This document shows positions 52,449-58,359 of a stretch of DNA of 58,359 bases, piece by piece (within the stretch, counting starts at the first letter, position 1; every line of letters starts with the position of its first letter). The DNA is from JAAAOZ01 sp964496595. GTDB taxonomy: Bacteria > Chloroflexota > Anaerolineae > B4-G1 > SLSP01. The notes below the pieces were generated by a model, which saw only the letters and a program-made list of their open reading frames with translations, was not told where the DNA came from and ran no database searches. The position numbers were made by a program, and so were the translations under genes. The DNA is taken from assembly GCA_964496595.1 (NCBI GenBank), contig CAZCAI010000009.1, positions 1 through 58,359 on the forward strand, in the 5' to 3' direction.

Positions 52449-52952
52449 CTAAGCACAATCCTTGCCCAACTCCGCCTCGATCTCCTGCTCTAAGCGTTGC
52501 TCCCGCTCCCGCTGATAGGTCGCGTAGTCCGGGACGACCCGCGCGTAATCCTTTTGCATCAGCGGCGAGGAGAACATAAAATCCGCCGTGGCGCGATTGG
52601 TGGCGGCGGGGATGTTCCACAGCACGGCCAGGCGCAGGAGCGCCTTCACGTCGGGATCGTGGGGCTGGGCCTCGAGCGGGTCCCAGAAGAAGACCAGGAA
52701 ATCGATCTCCCCCTCGGCGATCAGCGCGCCGATTTGCAGGTCGCCGCCCAGCGGGCCGCTCTGCATCCGATGCACGTCGAGGCCCATCTCCTGCTGTAAC
52801 AGCCAGCCGGTGGTGCCCGTGGCGTAGATCTTGTGCCGCCTCAGCGCCGCGCGATTGAATTTCACCCAATCCAATAAATCGTCCTTCTTGTTATCGTGCG
52901 CGACCAAGGCGATATGCTTTTGTTCCTTGATCAGCAATGTGGTGGATCTCAT
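52449..52952 (-). CDS. mgsA: Methylglyoxal synthase
   Basis: 167 aa. Turns dihydroxyacetone phosphate into methylglyoxal and phosphate, a bypass of lower glycolysis when phosphate is short. Blocks IALVAHDNKKDDLLDWV, IYATGTTGWLL, SGPLGGDLQIGALI, FFWDPLEAQPHDPDVKALLR and IPAATNRATADFM are conserved, including the catalytic Asp in GGDLQ and the phosphate-binding T-G-T-T loop. Full length; a short charged tail follows. ATG at 52952 with AGGAGG-like site. Confidence 0.95.
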   Translation of the reverse strand: MRSTTLLIKEQKHIALVAHDNKKDDLLDWVKFNRAALRRHKIYATGTTGWLLQQEMGLDVHRMQSGPLGGDLQIGALIAEGEIDFLVFFWDPLEAQPHDPDVKALLRLAVLWNIPAATNRATADFMFSSPLMQKDYARVVPDYATYQREREQRLEQEIEAELGKDCA

Positions 52953-52974
52953 CCGTGATGCCTCCTTTTCGGAT

Positions 52975-53060
52975 TAGTTGAAAGTTACTGGTTGCAAGTT
53001 GAAAGTTTTTTTGATGTGAAGTCGAAAGTCGAAAGTCAAAAAGTCAAAAAGTCGAAAGGT
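52975..53060. repeat. Block of heptamer- and octamer-type tandem repeats
   Basis: GTTGAAA, AGTTGCA-like words, then GTCGAAA, GTCGAAA, GTCAAAAA, GTCAAAAA, GTCGAAA. Related to the block at 42839. Confidence 0.6.
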
Positions 53061-53089
53061 TGGCGTCTTTGCTTCCTTGCGCCCCTGCG

Positions 53090-53917
53090 TTACCCCATCA
53101 AATGCTCGACGAACCAATCCACTGCGTCGCGCTGCATCTCCTGCGTGACGGTGTGGCCCGCCGGGTAGATGTGCAGGCGCAGCTTGTCTGGATGTGCCTG
53201 GTAGTGAGGTTCCAGCTCTCGATAGGCGTAGATCGAGTAAAGCTTGGGTTGGTCGGTGTCGAAGTCGCAGTTCATCATCAGCAGCGCGCGGGGAGCGGCC
53301 TCCTTGAGCTTCTCGTAGGGATTGATCTGCTCGATGAAGGCGGTGCGGCGGCGCGTTTCTTCCGCGTGCTCCGCGATGGCCGCCGCCCACGTCGGGTTCG
53401 AGTAGGCGCACTCATCCAGCAGATCCTGCCAGCGGCGTGCGAAGCTGGGAATCCCGATCATCGGGACGGCGGCCTGTATCTGCGGCAGGTTGGCGAAGAC
53501 CAGGAAGCTGGCGTAGCCGCCCATCGACAGGCCCGTCACGCCGCAGCGCTCCAGATCGAGCCGGGGATCATTGGCGTAGTAGGCCAGCAGCGTCTTCACA
53601 TCCGCGAGGCAGCGATGGATCACCTCGAAGAAGGCGAAGCCGGTGTCCATCCCCATCTCCGGCGGATAGATGCCGCCGTGTTGGGGATCGGCGGCATGAT
53701 CCAGGCGGGGATCGTAGCGCGCGCCGTGCAGCCACGCATCGAAGCTGATGACGACAAAGCCGCGCTGCGCCAATTGATAGCCCAGCGACAGCCCGCTCTC
53801 TCTCGTCCCGCCGTAGCCGGAGATGCAAAAGACGACCGGGCAGTTCGTTGCCCCCTCCGGTGAGATCGTGAGCGTGGGAATCTCTTGAATCATCAACGTC
53901 TCCAAATGCAAGTTCAT
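53090..53917 (-). CDS. Alpha/beta hydrolase (dienelactone hydrolase or prolyl-oligopeptidase-like)
   Basis: 275 aa from ATG 53917 (AGGAGAG upstream). The nucleophile elbow is GLSMGGYAS, the His is in IYPAGHTVT, and the acid probably in MMNCDFDTD. FCISGYGGTRESGLSLGYQLAQRGFVV is the oxyanion block. Substrate unknown. It lies 137 nt from mgsA in the same direction. A longer start reading into the hairpin region is possible but lacks a site. Confidence 0.83.
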   Translation of the reverse strand: MNLHLETLMIQEIPTLTISPEGATNCPVVFCISGYGGTRESGLSLGYQLAQRGFVVISFDAWLHGARYDPRLDHAADPQHGGIYPPEMGMDTGFAFFEVIHRCLADVKTLLAYYANDPRLDLERCGVTGLSMGGYASFLVFANLPQIQAAVPMIGIPSFARRWQDLLDECAYSNPTWAAAIAEHAEETRRRTAFIEQINPYEKLKEAAPRALLMMNCDFDTDQPKLYSIYAYRELEPHYQAHPDKLRLHIYPAGHTVTQEMQRDAVDWFVEHLMG

Positions 53918-54157
53918 TAAGGTCTCTCCTTGTTGCTTTGTGAGGTAGTTTGCCGTTTCTCGCCCGGACGTGATGGACTTTAAAAAATTAATCTGGGAAT
54001 AGTTGTCGCCTCGCCGCCCGTGGATGCCTTGGCCCCAAGGCCCAATGGCCGCGGGAAGTCCACGGGCTAAAAGAACAAAGCCCTTCGAGCTAATACGTCG
54101 AGCCTCCAACGGAGGCTTTGCCTTTCTATCCCGGATGTTCACGTCCGGGCGACGACT
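53918..54157. other. Gene-free spacer with hairpins
   Basis: 240 bp between the ABC ATPase and the hydrolase; nearly all of the right half is a hairpin string (54016-54149). No coding frame looks real. Confidence 0.55.
54016..54149. repeat. String of hairpins, possible structured element
   Basis: Outer GCCCGTGGA (54016-54024) pairs with TCCACGGGC (54059-54067); within it GCCTTGG/CCAAGGC (54026-54041). Then AGCCTCC/GGAGGCT (54101-54117) and CCCGGA/TCCGGG (54130-54149). Confidence 0.65.
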
Positions 54158-55219
54158 TTATTCTTTCCCCAGCCAGCACAGCGCCGCCGGATCGACGGTG
54201 ACCGTCACCTCGGCATCGACTGCCGGGACGTCATCGCCCAGGCTGTGCGAGAAGGTCAGCGTCACATCCTCCACCGCGACGGTGAGGTGATAGAGCTGCC
54301 CGTGGAAGGTGCGTCGCTGGATGTGGCCCGTCAGGGCGTTCTCTGCGTCGGATGCGACATTCGGGCCGGCGATCTGCACGCCCCAGGGATGGATGAGGAG
54401 CGTGCCCTCGGTCCCGGCAGATGGGAGATCGCACGCTGCGCCCAGCGTGAGACGCCCCACCGAGGCGGCGACCTCGCGGGGGCCGACCACGCGCGCTTCT
54501 AACAGGTTCCGCAGGCCCAGGAAGCGCGCGACCCACGCGCTCGCCGGCCTGCGATAGACCTCGGCCGGGCGACCCGATTGGACGACATCTCCGTCGTGCA
54601 GGAGTATCACGCGGTCGGCCATCGCGAAAGCCTCCTCCTGATCGTGCGTCACGGTGATGGTCGTCACGCCGACCCGGCGCAGGATCGCGGGCATTTCCGC
54701 CATCAGCCGCTCGCGCAGGTTGCGATCCAGCGCGCCTAACGGCTCATCTAAGAGCAGGAGGCGAGGTTCCGGCGCCAGACTGCGGGCCAACGCCACGCGC
54801 TGTTGCTCACCGCCGGAGAGGTCGCCGACATCGCGCGCGCCGAAGCCCGCCAGGCCCACGCGCGCCAGCACCGCCGCGACGTGCTCGTCGATCTCTTGGC
54901 GGTCGGCGCCGCGCATCCGCAGCCCAAAGGCCACATTCTCCGCCACGGTGCGATGCGGGAAGAGTGCGTAGGCCTGGAACATCAACCCCACACCGCGATG
55001 ATGCGCGGGCAGCGCTGAGATCTCCTCGCCTGCCAACCACACGCGGCCTGCCTCCGGCGTCTCCAGCCCGGCTAAGATGCGCAGGAGCGTCGTCTTGCCG
55101 CTGCCCGATGGCCCCAGCAAGCTCATCACCTCCCCGCGCGTCACCTCGAATGAGACGCCGCTGAGCAGCGGCGCGCCTTCATATTGCTTGTGGATGTTTT
55201 CGACTCGGAGAAACGCCAT
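54158..55219 (-). CDS. ABC transporter ATP-binding protein (PotA/CysA/FbpC type)
   Basis: 353 aa. Drives uptake of a small substrate. Walker A GPSGSGKTT (about 36-44), LSGGEQQRVALA signature, LLLLDEPLGALD Walker B and TVTHDQEEA H-loop are intact; the C-terminal 120 residues form a TOBE-like domain. No permease or binding protein gene lies beside it, so it may share permeases elsewhere. ATG at 55219 (AGAGGT upstream); an upstream in-frame start is less likely. Confidence 0.92.
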   Translation of the reverse strand: MAFLRVENIHKQYEGAPLLSGVSFEVTRGEVMSLLGPSGSGKTTLLRILAGLETPEAGRVWLAGEEISALPAHHRGVGLMFQAYALFPHRTVAENVAFGLRMRGADRQEIDEHVAAVLARVGLAGFGARDVGDLSGGEQQRVALARSLAPEPRLLLLDEPLGALDRNLRERLMAEMPAILRRVGVTTITVTHDQEEAFAMADRVILLHDGDVVQSGRPAEVYRRPASAWVARFLGLRNLLEARVVGPREVAASVGRLTLGAACDLPSAGTEGTLLIHPWGVQIAGPNVASDAENALTGHIQRRTFHGQLYHLTVAVEDVTLTFSHSLGDDVPAVDAEVTVTVDPAALCWLGKE

Positions 55220-55286
55220 TGTGCTTACCTCTTTATCTGGCTTGAGATAGATCGTTGCCGGTTCATAGCTGATGATCAACGCTTGA

Positions 55287-55292
55287 ATTATA
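55287..55292 (-). promoter_or_regulatory. Possible extended -10 element of the ABC ATPase gene
   Basis: On the minus strand TGA precedes TATAAT (55292-55287); TTGCCT lies 14 nt upstream, too close for a good -35. Leader would be about 60 nt. Confidence 0.4.
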
Positions 55293-55451
55293 TCACAGGC
55301 CGACGCAGGCAATAGGAAACCTCGGCTGCTGATGGCCGGGACGTCGGGAGCAAAACCTCCGTTTTGTGTTAGAATTGTCCCAAATTTTTTAACCGCCAGG
55401 CGGGCATAGCGCCCCCGCTATTTGGAAAAGATGTAAAAAGGAGCAGCAATA

Positions 55452-56477
55452 ATGACCGCTAAAAGTATAAACTATCAATCAATCTTGAAAACTCGCCGGC
55501 CCGATATCGCCGGGCTGCGTTTTCGACCCTTCCAAGGCGAGCGCGATTATCCGGCGATGCACGCCGTCATCACCGCCAGTAGGAAGGCCGCCGGTATTGA
55601 GTACGCCGGAACCGTTGCGGATATCGCTCGCAGTTACGATCACCTGGTCCACTGCGACCCGGCCCGCGATATAATCTTCGCCGAAATCGATGGCGAGGTG
55701 GTGGGTTACGGGCGCGTCTGGTGGGAGCGCGAGGAAGATCGCCGCTACCTCTATCAGCAATTGGCCCCCATGCATCCCGCGTGGCAGCAACAGGGCATCC
55801 GCCGGGCGATTGTGCGCCATAACGAACGCCGCATCGCCGAAATCGCCGCCGAGCACGAGCCTGACATCCCCAAGTTCATCCAGGCCTGGGTGGAGCAGAA
55901 GGACGCGGATTGGCGGGAGCTTCTGGAAGCTGAGGGATACGCGCCGGAGCGCTACTTTTTCGAGATGGTGCGCCCGCACCTGGACGACATCCCTCATCTG
56001 CCGCTGCCCGAAGGGCTGGACGTGCGCCCGGTTCCGCCGGAGCACTATTACCGGGTGTGGAAGGCCGCCGAAGAGGCGTTCCACGATCACTGGGGCGCGA
56101 CGGAGTGGCACGATGCCTGGTTCGAGGAGTGGCAGGAAGAGCCGAACTTTCAGCCGCGCCTGTGGCAAGTGGCCTGGGATGGCGACGAGATCGCCGGGAT
56201 GGTGCTCAATTTCATCGATGAGCAGGAGAACGAGAAGTACAATCGGCGGCGCGGCTATACCGAGACCATCTGCGTGCGGCGACCGTGGCGGCAGCGTGGA
56301 TTGGCCCACGCCCTTATCGCCCGGAGCCTCGGCGTGCTCAAGGAGGCCGGGATGGAGGAGGCCGCCCTGGGCGTCGACGCCGAGAATCTGAGCGGGGCGC
56401 TCCGTCTGTATGAGAGCATGGGCTTCCGCACCATCCGGCGCAACACGGTCTACTACAAGCCGCTAAATGGAAAATAA
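55452..56477 (+). CDS. Tandem GNAT acetyltransferase
   Basis: 341 aa with two GNAT-like halves (about 18-160 and 185-338). The second holds the clear acetyl-CoA loop VRRPWRQRGLAHALIARSLG and LGVDAENLSGALRLYESMGF; the first is more decayed (FAEIDGEVVGYGRVWWE). N-acetyl transfer to an amine or antibiotic is likely, substrate unknown. AAAAGGAG precedes the ATG. No operon partner: an inserted TTCGTAG element separates it from the FGE-like gene. Confidence 0.87.
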   Translation: MTAKSINYQSILKTRRPDIAGLRFRPFQGERDYPAMHAVITASRKAAGIEYAGTVADIARSYDHLVHCDPARDIIFAEIDGEVVGYGRVWWEREEDRRYLYQQLAPMHPAWQQQGIRRAIVRHNERRIAEIAAEHEPDIPKFIQAWVEQKDADWRELLEAEGYAPERYFFEMVRPHLDDIPHLPLPEGLDVRPVPPEHYYRVWKAAEEAFHDHWGATEWHDAWFEEWQEEPNFQPRLWQVAWDGDEIAGMVLNFIDEQENEKYNRRRGYTETICVRRPWRQRGLAHALIARSLGVLKEAGMEEAALGVDAENLSGALRLYESMGFRTIRRNTVYYKPLNGK

Positions 56478-56499
56478 AGCGCGAGGATAACCAGATTTA

Positions 56500-56551
56500 G
56501 TTCGTAGTAAGCCTCGAAGCGGTAGCGGAGTGGCGTTTTTCGAGCTTCACA
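56500..56551. repeat. TTCGTAG element, truncated copy
   Basis: GTTCGTAGTAAGCCTCG and AGCGGAGTGGCGTTTTTCG match 39289-39352. The right end is missing. It lies 14 bp before the start of the next gene. Confidence 0.7.
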
Positions 56552-56565
56552 TAAGAGAGGTTTTT

Positions 56566-57537
56566 ATGAAGAGACTGGAGAGCCTGGAGAGATTGAAGAG
56601 CCTATGGGAGGAGCACAAAATCACCGGGATGATGATCCTCCTGATCTTTGCTATGTTTTTCATCTTGATGACTTCCAGAGATACCCAAAGACACATCACC
56701 CCGGAGATGGTGTTGGTCAAGGCCGGCACGTTTCAGATGGGGGATGAGGTGGGCGATCTCTGGGATGGCGCCAGGCCCGTCCATACCGTCAATTTGACCT
56801 ACGACTTTTGGATCGGCAAATACGAGATTACGTTTGAGGAATATGATAACTTTTGCCAATCAACAGAGCGGCCCCGCGCCTATGACCATGGATGGGAAAG
56901 AGGCGAGCGCCCGGTGATCTATGTCAGTTGGTGGGATGCGATGGCTTATTGCAATTGGCTGAGTGCGCGCGAGCGGTTGCAGCCCGCCTACAACGCGGAT
57001 GGGGAGCTGCTGGATCGCGACGGCAACATCACCACCGACATCACAGCCGTGGAGGGGTATCGTTTGCCCACCGAGGCCGAGTGGGAATATGCCGCTTCGG
57101 GCGGCCATCAAGCGCTCCCGTTGCCGCCGAGATATTTATTTTCCGGCAGCGACGAAGTTGATGATGTCGCCTGGTATTTCAGTAACTCTGGGGAGTACAA
57201 GCTTGCCGGCAGTTCGTTAGGCATCGACTATTCCCGTCACGGCGGCACGGCTATTCAGGGGATATCAACCCATCCGGTGGGACAGAAGCAGCCGAACGAG
57301 TTGGGGATCTACGATATGAGCGGCAACGTCTGGGAGTGGTGCCACGATTGGTATGGAGCGTACATGGCCCAAGAGCAAACCAATCCCATCGGGGCCGCAA
57401 CGGGCCATGTGCGGGTTATGCGGGGCGGAAGTTGGATTTTTGGCAAGAATGATTGCCGGGTGGGAAACAGGTTCTACCGCTCCCGGCACGATAAAATCTT
57501 CCGCCTGGGATTTCGGATCGCCAGAACGGATGTGTGA
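56566..57537 (+). CDS. Membrane-anchored formylglycine-generating-enzyme-like protein
   Basis: 323 aa from ATG 56566 (AGAGAGG upstream). A membrane helix (about 22-40) anchors a C-type-lectin-like FGE fold: GTFQMGDEVGDLWDGARPVHTV, WWDAMAYCNWLSARE, RLPTEAEWEYAA, GNVWEWCHDW, and RGGSWIFGKNDCRVGNR at the end. FGE oxidises a Cys of sulfatases, but many homologues are not catalytic; the usual C-terminal Cys pair is not clear here (single Cys in NDCRV). No sulfatase gene lies nearby. It could be a copper-independent relative. Confidence 0.87.
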   Translation: MKRLESLERLKSLWEEHKITGMMILLIFAMFFILMTSRDTQRHITPEMVLVKAGTFQMGDEVGDLWDGARPVHTVNLTYDFWIGKYEITFEEYDNFCQSTERPRAYDHGWERGERPVIYVSWWDAMAYCNWLSARERLQPAYNADGELLDRDGNITTDITAVEGYRLPTEAEWEYAASGGHQALPLPPRYLFSGSDEVDDVAWYFSNSGEYKLAGSSLGIDYSRHGGTAIQGISTHPVGQKQPNELGIYDMSGNVWEWCHDWYGAYMAQEQTNPIGAATGHVRVMRGGSWIFGKNDCRVGNRFYRSRHDKIFRLGFRIARTDV

Positions 57538-57584
57538 CATAACGTGCGGATAGCCCGCAAATGAATCGCGGAGGAGGGACGGAG

Positions 57585-58286
57585 ATGATGCCCGCGCACC
57601 TTGCCTCGTCTGATGTTTATCACATCCACACGCTATGGACGGTGGGGAGTTACGCCTACATCCTCGCCGGGCCGGAGGGCCTGGCGCTGGTGGATGCCGG
57701 GCTGTGGCGCAACGGCGCGCTCATCCTGCGCGCACTGCGCCGGTTGGGGCGGGATGACCTGCGCTTGATCTTCCTCACCCACGCGCACGTCGATCACTAT
57801 GGCGGCGCGGCGGCGATCCGGCGGGCGACCGGCGCGCCCATCGCTATCCATCATGCCGACGGGGATGCGCTGGCGCGGGGCGCGACTCCGCTCCGCGCTG
57901 CGCCCCACGGCCCCGGACGCTGGCTGGCCCCGCTCTTCGCGAACATAACGCGGTGGCAGCGTCCTCCACCCACATCACCCGACCTCCTGCTGCGCGATGG
58001 CGACCGGTTGGACGACTTCGGCCTGGACGCGGTCGTGCTGCACACACCGGGCCACACGCCCGGCTCGGCATGCCTGTGGGCGGCGGATCAGTGGCTCTTC
58101 GCGGGTGATCTGCTCTCCAGCACGGGACAACCACATGCCCAGCGCTATCTGGCAACGGATTGGGACGCGCTGGCGGACAGCCTGCGGCGCGTGCAAGTCC
58201 TGCGCCCCTCGCTGACCTATCCCGGACATGGCCGGCAGCCGATCCCGGCCAAGGCGCTGGCCTCCATATCCTGTGCGATGGGTTAA
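57585..58286 (+). CDS. Metallo-beta-lactamase-fold hydrolase
   Basis: 233 aa. The metal site THAHVDHYGG (about 68-77), His of HTPGHTPGSACLW and Asp of LFAGDLLSS are all present, as in glyoxalase II-like hydrolases. The substrate cannot be told. GGAGGAGGGACGGAG precedes two ATG (57585, 57588); an earlier ATG at 57561 shares the frame but has no site. It begins 48 nt after the FGE-like gene in the same direction. The following 70 bp to the window end hold no gene. Confidence 0.87.
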   Translation: MMPAHLASSDVYHIHTLWTVGSYAYILAGPEGLALVDAGLWRNGALILRALRRLGRDDLRLIFLTHAHVDHYGGAAAIRRATGAPIAIHHADGDALARGATPLRAAPHGPGRWLAPLFANITRWQRPPPTSPDLLLRDGDRLDDFGLDAVVLHTPGHTPGSACLWAADQWLFAGDLLSSTGQPHAQRYLATDWDALADSLRRVQVLRPSLTYPGHGRQPIPAKALASISCAMG

Positions 58287-58359
58287 AGAAGGGGGGCTCA
58301 TGTGGGGAATTGGGTGAAAGATGAGGGGGGCGAGGACTAAAGGCCTCTGGACAGGCCTA

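Overview
The window looks like a piece of a bacterial chromosome from the phylum Chloroflexota, probably class Anaerolineae, most likely a metagenome-derived scaffold. This is an inference from a GC-rich genome with good Shine-Dalgarno sites, the gene mix (short YidC, rpmH-rnpA-yidD-yidC-jag, mreBCD-PBP2, DUF2723, CotH/lamin-tail proteins, two SulP transporters) and secreted proteins carrying a 'LPLV' motif. No rRNA or tRNA gene is visible. Two runs of exactly 100 N (9742-9841 and 52011-52110) are each flanked by the same 55 bases, so they look like placeholders between overlapping contigs. With the overlap collapsed both interrupted genes read through in frame.

Layout. 1-2546 (-): a cell-wall hydrolase-like protein (M23, three SH3 domains, glycoside-hydrolase-like barrel, helix-hairpin-helix) that runs off the left edge. 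3239-7106 (+): rpmH, rnpA, yidD, a beta-propeller lipoprotein, yidC and jag from one clear promoter, then a PfkB kinase and parA without parB. 9086-16134 (-): a secreted beta-helix/Ig-like repeat protein, then an orphan OmpR-type regulator co-transcribed with a membrane-anchored NTPase-HEAT protein. 16506-21321 (-): a fusion of a SEDS (RodA/FtsW) polymerase with a penicillin-binding domain that has lost its catalytic motifs, then mtnP and two unknown genes. 21415-28634 (-): a CotH/lamin-tail protein, a REP-associated transposase with three 99-bp palindromes at its ends and inside it, and a DUF2723 membrane protein. 28665-33834 (-): mreB-mreC-mreD-PBP2 and a small membrane protein. 33975-36042 (-): a membrane HExxH peptidase and an overlapping DUF5678-like/retropepsin pair. 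36198-44302: murJ, a C39-like peptidase, gyrA, a zinc-ribbon cold-shock protein, a glycosyltransferase and a small acidic protein. 44378-55219 (-): glpX, two SulP transporters with different C-terminal domains, a PhnP-like hydrolase, a methyltransferase, mgsA, an alpha/beta hydrolase and a lone ABC ATPase. 55452-58286 (+): a double GNAT, a membrane-anchored FGE-like protein and a metallo-beta-lactamase-fold hydrolase.

Two themes stand out. The first is envelope growth: YidC/YidD, MreBCD, an intact PBP2, the SEDS fusion (the mre cluster has no rodA of its own), MurJ and cell-wall hydrolases all lie here. The second is an unusual load of small repeats between genes: a roughly 132-bp MITE-like family (three copies), a palindromic element near 12.5 kb with a partial copy at 51.4 kb, the REP-like units, strings of short hairpins at three loci, a TTCGTAG element (two copies) and heptamer-type tandem repeats at two loci.
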